Of a stretch of 64,000 bases of DNA, positions 1 through 9,271 are shown piece after piece. A program made the translations under genes and the position numbers. Location of the stretch: positions 62,001 to 126,000 of the forward strand of contig NZ_JACHBW010000007.1 of assembly GCF_014200455.1 (NCBI RefSeq). Direction: 5' to 3'. Origin of the DNA: Paraburkholderia bannensis (GTDB taxonomy: Bacteria; Pseudomonadota; Gammaproteobacteria; Burkholderiales; Burkholderiaceae). The first letter of the stretch is position 1. Each line of letters opens with the position of its first letter. The notes beneath the pieces are model-generated. The model ran no database searches. It was not told the origin of the DNA and worked only from the letters and a program-made list of their open reading frames with translations.

Positions 1-45
1 AAAGCTGTTTCCAGAACGAATGACATAAAAAGCAGGAGATTTTCA

Positions 46-1191
46 ATGACGTTCAAGCTTCACAAGTTGTTGCCGTTGAGTGCCGCCGTGCTGGCGTTCG
101 GCGCGATGTGCGCGAATGCGTCCGCGGATCAGGTCGTCAAGATCGGCCATGTCGGTCCGCTCACGGGTGGGTCGGCCCACCTCGGCAAGGACAACGAAAA
201 CGGCGCGCGGCTCGCAGTCGAAGAGATCAACGCGAAGGGCCTCACGATCAACGGCCAGAAGGTCACGCTCGTGCTCGACGCCCAGGACGATGCCGCCGAT
301 CCGCGCCAGGCCACCCAGGTCGCGCAAAAGCTCGTCGACGACAGAGTCGTGGCGGTGATCGGTCACTTGAACTCGGGCGCGTCGATTCCGGCTTCGAAGA
401 TCTATAGCGATGCGGGCATCGTGCAGATTTCGCCGTCGTCGACCAATCCGTCGTACACGCAGCAGAACTTCAAGACCACGTACCGCGTCGTGGCGACCGA
501 TGCGCAGCAAGGCCCGGCGCTGGCGAACTACGCGGCCAGGAGCCTGAACGTGAAGACGGTCGCCGTGGTCGACGACTCGACCGCCTACGGCCAGGGCCTC
601 GCGAACGAATTCGAGAAGACCGCGAAGTCGCTCGGCCTGAAGGTCGTCTCGCACGATGCGACCAACGACAAGGCCGTCGATTTCCGCGCGATTCTGACCA
701 AGATCAAGGGCGAAAACCCCGACGCGATCATGTACGGCGGCATGGACGCCACCGGCGGTCCGTTCGCCAAGCAAGCGAAGCAACTCGGCCTGCGCGCCAA
801 GGTGCTGGCAGGCGACGGCGTCTGCACGGAAAGCCTTGCGCAGCTCGCGGGCGCGGCATCGGACAACATCGTCTGCTCGCAGGCGGGCATGGCGCTCGAA
901 CGCATGGAAGGCGGTGCGGCGTTCTCGGCGAAGTACACCAAGCGCTTTGGCCATCCGGTCGAATTCGATGCGCCGTTCACCTATGACGCGGTGTATATCG
1001 TCGTCGATGCGATGAAGCGCGCGAACTCGGCCGACCACGCCAAGGTCCTCGCGCAAATCCCGGGCACCGACTACAAGGGCGTGATCGGTGAAACCGTGTT
1101 CGATTCGAAGGGCGATCTCAAGCATGGCGTGATCTCGCTCTACAACTACAAGGCAGGCAAGAAGTCGCTGCTCGACGTGGTGAAGATGTAA
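46..1191 (+). CDS. livK: Branched-chain amino acid ABC transporter, periplasmic binding protein
   Basis: 381-residue periplasmic receptor that would hand Leu/Ile/Val-type ligands to an ABC permease. A Sec signal peptide is visible: basic start, hydrophobic core, likely cleavage after NASA near residue 27. The mature part begins VVKIGHVGPLTGG, the usual opening of the type I periplasmic fold in this family, and length is typical. The start is preceded by an AGGAG ribosome site 7 nt upstream. No permease or ATPase gene lies downstream, so the transporter partners are either upstream of the window or elsewhere. An intrinsic terminator follows at once. The exact ligand cannot be read from sequence; Leu-specific, general LIV and related receptors are alike. 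Confidence 0.9.
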   Translation: MTFKLHKLLPLSAAVLAFGAMCANASADQVVKIGHVGPLTGGSAHLGKDNENGARLAVEEINAKGLTINGQKVTLVLDAQDDAADPRQATQVAQKLVDDRVVAVIGHLNSGASIPASKIYSDAGIVQISPSSTNPSYTQQNFKTTYRVVATDAQQGPALANYAARSLNVKTVAVVDDSTAYGQGLANEFEKTAKSLGLKVVSHDATNDKAVDFRAILTKIKGENPDAIMYGGMDATGGPFAKQAKQLGLRAKVLAGDGVCTESLAQLAGAASDNIVCSQAGMALERMEGGAAFSAKYTKRFGHPVEFDAPFTYDAVYIVVDAMKRANSADHAKVLAQIPGTDYKGVIGETVFDSKGDLKHGVISLYNYKAGKKSLLDVVKM

Positions 1192-1216
1192 GCGGCGTTC
1201 AAGGACGCTGAGAATG

Positions 1217-1251
1217 AAACGGCCAGTGCGCGCGAGCGGCTGGCCGTTTTT
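1217..1251 (+). terminator. Intrinsic terminator after livK
   Basis: A 10-bp perfect stem (AAACGGCCAG with CTGGCCGTTT) around a 13-nt loop ends in a T run, 25 nt after the livK stop codon. It separates livK from the convergent gene at 1262. Confidence 0.8.
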
Positions 1252-1261
1252 GATTGCCGGT

Positions 1262-2206
1262 TCACTTCGACGCCGGCATGGCGGCGCGGCGGCGCGCACG
1301 TTTCGATACGCCGTTCACGAGCGCCCAGCGCAGCACCGGCGCGACGGCGCGCATGCCGGGCTGCACGATACTGCGGCGCGCAAGCGCAAAGCGATCGAAG
1401 CCCAGCATCGCCTGCGCGAACGGCGGCAACAGGTCGATGCCGGCCTGGCGCATCAGCGCGCCGGCGGGACGCATGGCCGGGCGCGGCGCCGGCGCTTCCA
1501 TCAACACGCGCACGACTTCGCGCGTGCGCTCGCTGGCAACCAGTTCGGGCTGCATCGCCTGCAGATAGGCGGTGATTTCGGCGCGCGAGCGCGGCACGCT
1601 GGTCGCGCCGAGCAACTGGGCGATCTGCGCGACTTCGGCGTAGTACTGATCCTGCAACGCGCCCGGCAGCGCCGGATTCACGTAGCGCAGATACGCAGCC
1701 AGAAAGCTCGAAACTTCGGCGACGTGAACCCAGGTGAGCAAGGCCGGATCGCTTGCGCGATACGGGCGACCGTCGGGCGCGCTGCCCGTCACGCTTGCGT
1801 GGATGGTTTTCACGCGTTCGATCAGCGCGAGTGCATCGGCGCGGCTGCCGTAGGTCGTGCCCGCGATGAACGTCGCAGTGCGGCGCAAGCGGCCGAGAAT
1901 ATCGGTGCGAAAGGTGGAATGGTCCCAAACGCCCGCGAGCGCAAGCGGATGCAGCGCCTGTAGCAGCAACGCGCTGATGCCGCCTGCCATCATGCCGGCG
2001 AAATCGGCGTGGACTTTCCAGCAGATCGCGTCGGGTCCGAACAGACCCGGATCGCCCGGCGGATTCGAGTAGTCGAGCTTCGGGCCGCTGCCCGTGGTGA
2101 GGTGTGTGACGCTCTCGGCGAGCGTCATACGCAGGCGCTGCGCGAACTGGGCGGCGAAACCTTTCGGTTCGGGAGCGTCGTGGCGGCGGCCGGCGTGATC
2201 GGACAT
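1262..2206 (-). CDS. MpaB-type oxygenase (DUF2236) family protein
   Basis: 314 residues. The protein resembles the DUF2236 / MpaB_C family (latex-clearing protein and MpaB-like haem oxygenases): a helix-rich protein with a conserved central stretch around DHSTFRTD and the later LTWVHVAEVSSF block. The physiological substrate in proteobacteria is not established. It starts 13 nt after the ruvB stop codon, so it is probably the last cistron of the ruvC-ruvA-ruvB transcript, although a functional link to recombination is not evident. The ribosome site is weak. The C-terminus is rich in Arg and Ala. Confidence 0.75.
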   Translation of the reverse strand: MSDHAGRRHDAPEPKGFAAQFAQRLRMTLAESVTHLTTGSGPKLDYSNPPGDPGLFGPDAICWKVHADFAGMMAGGISALLLQALHPLALAGVWDHSTFRTDILGRLRRTATFIAGTTYGSRADALALIERVKTIHASVTGSAPDGRPYRASDPALLTWVHVAEVSSFLAAYLRYVNPALPGALQDQYYAEVAQIAQLLGATSVPRSRAEITAYLQAMQPELVASERTREVVRVLMEAPAPRPAMRPAGALMRQAGIDLLPPFAQAMLGFDRFALARRSIVQPGMRAVAPVLRWALVNGVSKRARRRAAMPASK

Positions 2207-2219
2207 GGTGGCTGTGGCT

Positions 2220-3305
2220 TTACGCCTCGTTCGGGTCCCAGTCGCCGCCCTTCGAGGCGTTGTCAGGGACGGTCAGGCCGAAGTGGCGGTAGGTCATCTG
2301 CGTGGCCACGCGACCGCGCGGCGTGCGTTGCAGGAAGCCTTGCTGGATCAGATACGGCTCCAGCACGTCTTCGATGGTGTCGCGCTCTTCGCCGATCGCG
2401 GCGGCGAGGTTGTCGACGCCCACCGGGCCGCCGTCGAACTTGTACAGGATCGCTTCGAGCAGCTTGCGGTCCATGAGATCGAAGCCGACGGGATCGACGT
2501 CGAGCATGCGCAGCGCCGCATCGGCGACCTCGGCGGTGATGTTGCCGTCGGCTTTGACTTCGGCGTAATCGCGCACGCGCCGCAGCAGGCGGTTGGCGAT
2601 ACGCGGCGTGCCGCGCGAGCGACGCGCGATTTCGAGCGCACCGTGGGGATCGATCTGCGCGCCCAGCAGCGCTGCGGAGCGCTGCACGATGCGCGCGAGC
2701 TCGCCCGCGTTGTAGAACTCCAGCCGCGACACGATGCCGAACCGGTCGCGCAGCGGGTTGGTGAGCATGCCCGCACGCGTGGTCGCGCCGACCAGCGTGA
2801 ACGGCTGCAGATCGAGCTTGACGCTGCGCGCGGCCGGACCTTCGCCGATCATGATGTCGATCTGATAATCCTCAAGCGCCGGATACAGGATTTCCTCGAC
2901 GACCGGCGAGAGCCGGTGGATTTCGTCGATGAACAAGACGTCGTTGGCTTCGAGATTGGTGAGCAGTGCGGCGAGATCGCCCGCGCGTTCGAGCACGGGA
3001 CCCGAGGTTTGCCGCAGGCTGACCCCCATTTCGCGCGCGATGATGTGCGCGAGCGTGGTCTTGCCCAGACCCGGCGGCCCGAACAGCAGCACATGGTCGA
3101 GCGGTTCGGAACGGCGCTTGGCGGCTTCGATAAAGATTTCGAGCTGGCCGCGCACCTTTTCCTGGCCGACGTATTCGTCGAGCTGGCGCGGCCGCAAGGC
3201 GCGCTCGAACGCTTCTTCGCCGGACGAGGCGGGCGTGGGCGCGATCACGCGGCTGGCGCCGGTGTCCGATGCGCGATTCGCGGCGAGTTTGTCGGTTTCG
3301 ATCAT
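2220..3305 (-). CDS. ruvB: Holliday junction branch migration ATPase RuvB
   Basis: 361-residue AAA+ motor that, with RuvA, drives branch migration of Holliday junctions in recombinational repair. Walker A is GPPGLGKT at residues 76-83, Walker B contains DEIH at 127-130, a sensor-1 GATTRAG follows, and the C-terminal winged helix ends the protein. The start at 3305 ([10 protein letters not shown]) is chosen because it gives the family's normal length; the frame stays open for 29 more codons upstream, but that stretch is not RuvB-like. It is the third gene in the order ruvC-ruvA-ruvB, 142 bp after ruvA. Confidence 0.97.
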   Translation of the reverse strand: MIETDKLAANRASDTGASRVIAPTPASSGEEAFERALRPRQLDEYVGQEKVRGQLEIFIEAAKRRSEPLDHVLLFGPPGLGKTTLAHIIAREMGVSLRQTSGPVLERAGDLAALLTNLEANDVLFIDEIHRLSPVVEEILYPALEDYQIDIMIGEGPAARSVKLDLQPFTLVGATTRAGMLTNPLRDRFGIVSRLEFYNAGELARIVQRSAALLGAQIDPHGALEIARRSRGTPRIANRLLRRVRDYAEVKADGNITAEVADAALRMLDVDPVGFDLMDRKLLEAILYKFDGGPVGVDNLAAAIGEERDTIEDVLEPYLIQQGFLQRTPRGRVATQMTYRHFGLTVPDNASKGGDWDPNEA

Positions 3306-3447
3306 TCGACGATTGTACCGCGCACCTGGCGCGCAGGACGCCGCGTTTCCGGCCTTGCCCCAAGGCCGGAAACACGTTGCAACTAACCGCAAGTAGATGC
3401 GCGAACGCCTTGGGCGCGCAGCGTTCGCGCCCGGTGATTCGCGCGCA

Positions 3448-4029
3448 TTACGCCTTGGACAGGGCCTTCAGCGCGGCCTTGATGCCATCGGAAACGCCCG
3501 TGCCGGCCGGCACATTCTTGATCGCGGCCAGCCCTTCCTTCTCCGAATACCCCAACGCGAGCAGCGCGTTGAGGATGTCGTTCGCGTGATCCGAAGGCGA
3601 CGCTGCCGCCGCCATTGCGCCCAGATCCGCGCCGAGCTTGCCCTTGAGTTCGAGCAGCAGGCGCTCTGCGGTCTTCTTGCCGATGCCCGGCACGCGCGTG
3701 AGGCGCGCCGAATCCTGCATCGTGATGGCCTGCGAGAGATCGCCCACGCTCATGCCCGAGAGGATCGCCAGCGCCATGCGCGCGCCGATGCCGGTGATCT
3801 TGAGCAGTTCGCGAAACGTGGCGCGTTCCTCGACCGTGGCGAAACCGAACAGCAGGTGCGCGTCCTCGCGCACGATCATCTGCGTGAGCAGGACGACGCG
3901 CTCGCCGCAGCTGGGCAGGTTGTAGAACGTGCTCATCGGCACATCGACTTCGTAGCCGACACCGTTGCAGTCGATGAGCAGGTGCGGCGGGTTCTTTTCC
4001 AGCAATACGCCGGCAATGCGACCGATCAT
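3448..4029 (-). CDS. ruvA: Holliday junction branch migration protein RuvA
   Basis: 193 residues, the usual RuvA size. RuvA forms tetramers that hold the four-way junction and load RuvB rings. The OB-fold N-terminus ([20 protein letters not shown]), the helix-hairpin-helix region around residues 75-130 (including [15 protein letters not shown] and [17 protein letters not shown]) and the short C-terminal domain III that contacts RuvB are all visible. It lies 73 bp after ruvC and upstream of ruvB in what appears to be one transcript. Confidence 0.97.
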   Translation of the reverse strand: MIGRIAGVLLEKNPPHLLIDCNGVGYEVDVPMSTFYNLPSCGERVVLLTQMIVREDAHLLFGFATVEERATFRELLKITGIGARMALAILSGMSVGDLSQAITMQDSARLTRVPGIGKKTAERLLLELKGKLGADLGAMAAAASPSDHANDILNALLALGYSEKEGLAAIKNVPAGTGVSDGIKAALKALSKA

Positions 4030-4102
4030 GGCAGGTTCAACGAAATGAGAAAGCGCAGAGTGTAGCGCAGCGCGCCGTGCGAAAAGCCAGTCAAACGGCT
4101 AG

Positions 4103-4645
4103 TCAGCCAATTAAGCGCCCGCGCCGCACGCGCACGCCTTTCTTCGCGAGTGCCGGCGCCAGACCGCCGAGCGTGGCGAGCGCATCGCCGCTGTGGGCGT
4201 GGCAGATCGCCATGCCGAGCGCGTCGGCGGCGTCGGTGCCAGGCACGCCGGTGAGGCACAGCAGGCGCACGACCATCTGCTGCATCTGCTCCTTGGTCGC
4301 ACGCCCGTAACCCACCACAGCCTGCTTCAATTGCAGCGCGGTGTATTCGGCCACCGGTACGCCCCCCGAAACCAGCCCGCAAATCGCCGCGCCGCGCGCC
4401 TGGCCGAGCAGCAGTGTCGATTGCGGATTGACGTTGACGAAGACCTTTTCGATCGCGGCCTGATCGGGCGCGTGCTGGCGGATCAGTGTGGAGACGCCTT
4501 CGAAGATGGTGCCCAGACGCGAGGGCAGATCGGCATCGGCGGTACGGATGACGCCGCTTGCGACATACGTGAGCTGATGGCCGTGACGTTCGATCACGCC
4601 GAAGCCGGTCACGCGCAAGCCGGGGTCGATGCCGAGAATTCTCAT
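4103..4645 (-). CDS. ruvC: Holliday junction resolvase RuvC
   Basis: 180-residue endonuclease that cuts Holliday junctions symmetrically. The four catalytic acidic residues fall at exactly the Escherichia coli positions: D7 (MRILGIDPG), E66 (AAIEKVF), D138 and D141 (GTDAADALG). The start at 4645 gives the canonical N-terminus; upstream in-frame codons are not conserved-looking. First gene of ruvC-ruvA-ruvB, separated from purH by a strong terminator. Confidence 0.97.
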   Translation of the reverse strand: MRILGIDPGLRVTGFGVIERHGHQLTYVASGVIRTADADLPSRLGTIFEGVSTLIRQHAPDQAAIEKVFVNVNPQSTLLLGQARGAAICGLVSGGVPVAEYTALQLKQAVVGYGRATKEQMQQMVVRLLCLTGVPGTDAADALGMAICHAHSGDALATLGGLAPALAKKGVRVRRGRLIG

Positions 4646-4723
4646 GAAATACGGGGAAAAACCAGTGTGTTTGCGATGGTACAACGAACGCGCGTGTAGG
4701 CGGAAAACATCGGAGCACAAAGA

Positions 4724-4759
4724 AAAAGCCCGCTGGACGGGAAAGTCCAGCGGGCTTTT
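4724..4759 (-). terminator. Intrinsic terminator of the dusB-fis-purH transcript
   Basis: A 15-bp perfect stem with a 6-nt loop, followed on the minus strand by a T-rich tract, lies 20 nt after the purH stop codon and upstream of ruvC. It isolates the ruv genes from purH. Confidence 0.9.
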
Positions 4760-4778
4760 AGCAGAAACTAAGCGCCGA

Positions 4779-6344
4779 TCAGTGACGGAAGTGGCGGATG
4801 CCCGTCATCACCATGGCGATGTTGTGCTCGTCGGCGGCGGCGATCACTTCGTCGTCGCGCATCGAGCCGCCCGGCTGGATCACGCAGGTCGCGCCTGCGT
4901 TGACCACTACGTCGAGACCGTCACGGAACGGGAAGAACGCATCCGACGCCACCGCCGAGCCGGCGAGCTTCAGACCCGCGTTCTCAGCCTTGATGCTGGC
5001 GATGCGCGCCGAGTCCACGCGGCTCATCTGGCCCGCGCCCACGCCCATCGTCATGCCGTTGGCGCAGAACACGATCGCGTTCGACTTCACGAACTTCGCG
5101 ACGCGCCATGCGAACAGCAGATCGTCCATTTCCTTCGGCGTCGGGTGACGCTTGGTGACGACGCGCAGTTCGTGCGGCTGCACGTTCTTCGAGTCGAGCG
5201 ATTGCACCAGCAGACCGCCGCCCACGCGCTTCAGATCGAACGCGTTATGGCCTTCGCCCAAAGCGATTTCGAGCAGACGCACGTTCTGCTTCGCGGCGAA
5301 CACGGCCTTGGCCGCATCCGAGAACGACGGCGCGATCAGCACTTCGACGAACTGCTTCGACACGGCTTGCGCCGCGGCTTCGTCCACTTCGCGGTTGAAG
5401 GCGATGATGCCGCCGAACGCCGAGGTCGGATCGGTCTGGAACGCCTTCGAATACGATTCGAGCGCGTCCTTGCCCACTGCCACGCCGCACGGATTCGCGT
5501 GCTTGACGATCACGCAGGCCGGCACGTCGAAGGTCTTCACGCATTCCCACGCTGCGTCGGAATCCGCGATGTTGTTGTACGAGAGTTCCTTGCCTTGCAG
5601 CTGCGTGTAGTTCGCAAGCGCGCCAGCGGGCGAGGCCAGATCGCGGTAGAACGCTGCGCTCTGGTGCGGGTTTTCGCCGTAACGCAGATCCTGGACCTTG
5701 TCGAACGCAAGGTTCAGCGTTGCCGGGAAGGCGTTGCGCGACTTGTGTTCGAGCGCTTCGGTCAGGCTCGTCAGATAGTTCGTGATTGCGCCGTCGTACT
5801 GCGCGGTATGCGCGAACACCTTGGTGGCCAGACGGAAGTTGGTGGCGTAACCGACCTTGTTGCCGTTCGCGCGCATCTCATCGAGCACCGTCGCGTAATC
5901 GGTCGGGTCGACCACGACCGTCACGTCGCGATGGTTCTTCGCCGCCGAGCGCAGCATCGTCGGGCCGCCGATGTCGATGTTCTCGATCGCGTCTTCAAGC
6001 GAGCACTCTTCCTTCGAGATCGTCTGGACGAACGGGTAGAGGTTCACGACCAGCAGATCGATCGTCGGGATGTCGTGCTTTTCGAGCGCGGCCATGTGTT
6101 CCGGCAGGTCGCGGCGCGCGAGGATGCCGCCGTGGACCTTCGGATGCAGCGTCTTCACGCGCCCATCGAGCATTTCCGGGAAGCCGGTGTAGTCGGCCAC
6201 TTCGGTGACGGGGAGGCCCGCGTCCGCGAGCAGTTTCGCGGTGCCGCCGGTCGAGAGGATCTTGACGCCGAGGTCCGACAGCGATTTCGCGAAGTCGACG
6301 ATGCCTGACTTGTCGGAAACGGAGATGAGCGCTTGCTTGATCAT
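4779..6344 (-). CDS. purH: Bifunctional AICAR formyltransferase / IMP cyclohydrolase PurH
   Basis: 521 residues; catalyses the last two steps of de novo IMP synthesis. The N-terminal cyclohydrolase domain ([14 protein letters not shown] onward, with STGGTAKLL near residue 36) is followed by the C-terminal AICAR transformylase domain with the characteristic KHANPCG segment in the middle of the protein. Start chosen at 6344, which gives the family's canonical N-terminus; upstream in-frame sequence overlaps the fis-purH spacer and looks non-coding. Located 73 bp after fis, so dusB, fis and purH probably share a transcript. Confidence 0.97.
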   Translation of the reverse strand: MIKQALISVSDKSGIVDFAKSLSDLGVKILSTGGTAKLLADAGLPVTEVADYTGFPEMLDGRVKTLHPKVHGGILARRDLPEHMAALEKHDIPTIDLLVVNLYPFVQTISKEECSLEDAIENIDIGGPTMLRSAAKNHRDVTVVVDPTDYATVLDEMRANGNKVGYATNFRLATKVFAHTAQYDGAITNYLTSLTEALEHKSRNAFPATLNLAFDKVQDLRYGENPHQSAAFYRDLASPAGALANYTQLQGKELSYNNIADSDAAWECVKTFDVPACVIVKHANPCGVAVGKDALESYSKAFQTDPTSAFGGIIAFNREVDEAAAQAVSKQFVEVLIAPSFSDAAKAVFAAKQNVRLLEIALGEGHNAFDLKRVGGGLLVQSLDSKNVQPHELRVVTKRHPTPKEMDDLLFAWRVAKFVKSNAIVFCANGMTMGVGAGQMSRVDSARIASIKAENAGLKLAGSAVASDAFFPFRDGLDVVVNAGATCVIQPGGSMRDDEVIAAADEHNIAMVMTGIRHFRH

Positions 6345-6417
6345 GATGGGGGAGAGTTGCCGGGAGATCGAGAAGTGAGCGCTGGAAGTCCAGAGGTGCG
6401 GCGGGCCGCGACGGCCG

Positions 6418-6651
6418 TTACAGCAGGCCGTGCTGCTGGAGCTTCTTGCGCAGCGTATTGCGGTTGATGCCGAGGTACTCGGCGGCCAGCGACTGATTGC
6501 CGCCGGCCTGCTCAAGCACCACCTCGAGCATCGGTTTTTCCACGCACGCCATCACCATTTCATAGACGTCGTGCGGATTGCTGCCGTCGAGATCCTGGAA
6601 ATAGACTCCCAGGCTATCGCGGACGGATTGTTCGATATTGTGCTTGCTCAT
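6418..6651 (-). CDS. fis: Fis family DNA-binding protein
   Basis: 77-residue nucleoid-associated regulator. The C-terminal helix-turn-helix ([18 protein letters not shown]) matches Fis and the NtrC-type HTH; the N-terminal arm is shorter than the 98-residue enterobacterial Fis, as is usual in beta-proteobacteria. Its start codon overlaps the dusB stop codon (ATGA arrangement), so the two are translationally coupled, the same gene pairing as enterobacterial dusB-fis. purH follows 73 bp downstream. Confidence 0.93.
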   Translation of the reverse strand: MSKHNIEQSVRDSLGVYFQDLDGSNPHDVYEMVMACVEKPMLEVVLEQAGGNQSLAAEYLGINRNTLRKKLQQHGLL

Positions 6652-7712
6652 GCTGCCAGTCGATCGTTGGGTTCGCGCTCGCCTTGTGCGCCGTTTTCAT
6701 CGTCTTCGTAGACGAGGCGCTCGGAAACGGCTTTTTGCTCGTCGAAGAACTGATTGACGGCGGCGAGTTGTTCGCGTGTGGTGTCCAGCGTGTTCATGCG
6801 ATGCCGGAACGCGTTGGCGCCGCAAAGGCCGCGAGTGTACCAGCCGATATGCTTGCGCGCAGTACGCACGCCCGTAAACTCGCCATAAAACGCGTAGTGG
6901 TCCTCCAGATGCTCGTTCATGATCATCTGGATTTCGTCCACGCGCGGCGGCGGCAGCAACTCGCCGGTGGCGAGAAAATGCTCGATTTCGCGGAACAGCC
7001 ACGGACGCCCCTGCGCCGCGCGGCCGATCATGATGGCGTCGGCGCCCGTCACCGCGAGGACGTGCTTCGCCTTGTGCGGCTTCGTGATGTCGCCGTTGGC
7101 GACCACCGGAATGCGCGCGGCGGCCTTCACCGCAGCGATGGTCTCGTATTCTGCTTCGCCGTGATAGAGGTCGGCACGGGTGCGGCCGTGCACGGTCAGC
7201 ATGGAAATGCCGCAGTCTTCGGCGATGCGCGCGACGGTGAGTGCGTTTTTGTTATCGCGATCCCAGCCGGTGCGGATTTTCAGCGTGACAGGCACGGCAT
7301 CTGGCCCCACACCGACGGCATCCACCACAGCCTTGACGATGCGCGCAACGAGCGGCTCGTTTTGCAGCAGCGCCGACCCTGCTGCCACGTTGCAGACCTT
7401 TTTGGCCGGGCAGCCCATGTTGATGTCGATGATCTGCGCGCCGTTTGCGACGTTATACCGCGCCGCTTCGGCCATCATTTCAGGGTCGGCGCCCGCGATC
7501 TGCACGGAAATCGGCTCGACCTCGCCCGCGTGATTGGCGCGGCGCATGGTCTTTTCGCTCTTCCAGAGCTGCGCGTTGGAAGCAACCATTTCCGACACGG
7601 CGTAGCCCGCGCCCAGGCGCTTGCACAGCTGACGGAATGGCCTGTCCGTGACGCCCGCCATCGGGGCGACGAACAGGTTATTGCGCAGGGTGTGGCGGCC
7701 GATTGTGAACAT
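6648..7712 (-). CDS. dusB: tRNA-dihydrouridine synthase B
   Basis: 354-residue FMN enzyme that reduces a uridine in the tRNA D-loop using NADPH. TIM-barrel family features visible: APMAGVTDRPFR near the N-terminus, the INMGCPAKKVCN segment with the catalytic Cys, and the later VVANGDITKP and GADAIMIGRAAQGRPW phosphate-binding blocks. I prefer the ATG at 7712 (MFTIGRHTLRNN); a TTG four codons upstream at 7724 is possible. No clear ribosome site precedes either. First gene of dusB-fis-purH; overlaps fis by 4 bp. Confidence 0.94.
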   Translation of the reverse strand: MFTIGRHTLRNNLFVAPMAGVTDRPFRQLCKRLGAGYAVSEMVASNAQLWKSEKTMRRANHAGEVEPISVQIAGADPEMMAEAARYNVANGAQIIDINMGCPAKKVCNVAAGSALLQNEPLVARIVKAVVDAVGVGPDAVPVTLKIRTGWDRDNKNALTVARIAEDCGISMLTVHGRTRADLYHGEAEYETIAAVKAAARIPVVANGDITKPHKAKHVLAVTGADAIMIGRAAQGRPWLFREIEHFLATGELLPPPRVDEIQMIMNEHLEDHYAFYGEFTGVRTARKHIGWYTRGLCGANAFRHRMNTLDTTREQLAAVNQFFDEQKAVSERLVYEDDENGAQGEREPNDRLAA

Positions 7713-7907
7713 GATGCGCGACAAAAGCGGCAGCGCGCCCGGCAGGCTCCGACGAAAGTCGAAGGCGTTGGCGCGTCTGCGGCTCGAAAAGGGAAACCGC
7801 TATTTTAGCGTTAACGAGATGCGGGGGCTCGGGTCGCGGACCCTGGTGTTGTTTGGTGCTGCCTCACAGGGCAGAGGAGAACTGCGCGAAATTCGATGCG
7901 ACCCCGA

Positions 7908-9194
7908 TCAACTCCGCTGCCCAAACATCATTTGCCGTGCCAGCGCGGTCTTCACCGGCGGCACGAATTCGAGCGCCGTGAGCGCCAGGCCGCGCAGCGC
8001 GCCGAGCGCCGGGAAATCCACTGTGAAGAGGCGCGCGAGCGTGTCCGTCGCGCCAATCGTCATGCGCCGGTCGAACGCGCGGCGGCCCGCGAAATCGGCC
8101 AGTGCGAGCGGCGTTGCGCCGTGTTGCGCGAGGGCGTCGGCGAGCGCGTGCGCGTCGCGCAGGCCAAGATTCAGCCCTTGGCCCGCAACCGGATGGAGCG
8201 TCTGCGCGGCATTGCCGACCGCCGCGATGCGACCGTGGCCCGACACCAGCGTATCGAGCGCATTCAAGCCGAGCGGGAACGCCGCACGACCCTTTATCTG
8301 CGTGAAGCGGCCCATGCGCGTACCGAACGCGGAGCCGAGTTCAGCAAGGAATTCGGCATCTGAAAGCGCTGCACGGCGCGCGGCTTCGACGGGCGCCGAG
8401 CACCACACGAGTGCGAAATCGGCGTCGCGCGCGCCGCCCATTGGCAGCAACGCAATCGGGCCCTCGTTGGTGAAGCGTTCCCATGCCACGTGCGCTTGCG
8501 GCGAGGACACCGTCACCACGCCGACCAGCGCCGTCTGCCCGTAATCGCGTGTGCGCTTTTGCACCCGTTGCAGTGCGGCTTGAGGCGCAGCGTATTCCGT
8601 ATCGGCGCCGTCCGGCTGCGCGATATCGGCTTCAGGCGTTTGCACGCGATACAAACCGCCTTCGGCGTTCACGAGAATGCGCGTGCGCAGCCTGCGGCGT
8701 GTGTGCGAAGCGCCCTCAGTTTCCACCTGCAGCGTCACGCCGTCGTGCTCGACCGCCGGTTCCTGGGCATGCGTGCGGTGCAGCCACTGCACGCGCGTGC
8801 CGCGCACGGCCTGGGCGAGCGACTGGACGATCGACCCATAGCGCACCACGTAACCGAGCGCAGGCAGGTCGTAATCATGGCGATCGATCAGCGTGCGGCC
8901 AAAGTGGCCGCGCTGCGAGACGTGAATACGCTCGATCGACGTCGCGTCCTGCGGCCACGCAAGCGCCTGCAAAAGCGTGCGGCTGCCTTGCGAAACGGCG
9001 ATGGCGCGCGGGTCGCCGTCGCTGTCCTCGGGTTCGCGCGCGTCGATCAGCGCAATCGACAGCGACGACGTCGCGCTGCGCTGCGCGAGCCAGCCCGCAA
9101 GCGCAAGCCCGACCGGCCCCGCGCCGACGATGATGACGTCATGGTCGAAAGGGGCGGGAGTGGCTTGCTCGCTGGCTGCATTCACGGCGTTCAT
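7908..9194 (-). CDS. ubiH: FAD-dependent ubiquinone biosynthesis hydroxylase UbiH
   Basis: 428-residue flavoprotein monooxygenase of ubiquinone biosynthesis. The N-terminal dinucleotide motif GAGPVG lies at residues 24-29, and the second FAD-binding block reads VGNAAQTLHPVAGQGLNLG, which is the UbiH variant rather than the GD(A)AH form of most relatives. The start at 9194 is preceded by long in-frame, Arg/His-rich non-coding sequence. It lies 77 bp after pepP, the same order (pepP-ubiH) as in enterobacteria. VisC/UbiI- or UbiF-like activity cannot be fully excluded. Confidence 0.9.
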   Translation of the reverse strand: MNAVNAASEQATPAPFDHDVIIVGAGPVGLALAGWLAQRSATSSLSIALIDAREPEDSDGDPRAIAVSQGSRTLLQALAWPQDATSIERIHVSQRGHFGRTLIDRHDYDLPALGYVVRYGSIVQSLAQAVRGTRVQWLHRTHAQEPAVEHDGVTLQVETEGASHTRRRLRTRILVNAEGGLYRVQTPEADIAQPDGADTEYAAPQAALQRVQKRTRDYGQTALVGVVTVSSPQAHVAWERFTNEGPIALLPMGGARDADFALVWCSAPVEAARRAALSDAEFLAELGSAFGTRMGRFTQIKGRAAFPLGLNALDTLVSGHGRIAAVGNAAQTLHPVAGQGLNLGLRDAHALADALAQHGATPLALADFAGRRAFDRRMTIGATDTLARLFTVDFPALGALRGLALTALEFVPPVKTALARQMMFGQRS

Positions 9195-9271
9195 GTCGCT
9201 GGGTTGGGTCCGGGTCGTTTCTGTGGTGGGGCCGATGGGGCGCGTGTGCGCGTGTGTGCGTGGCGAAGCGC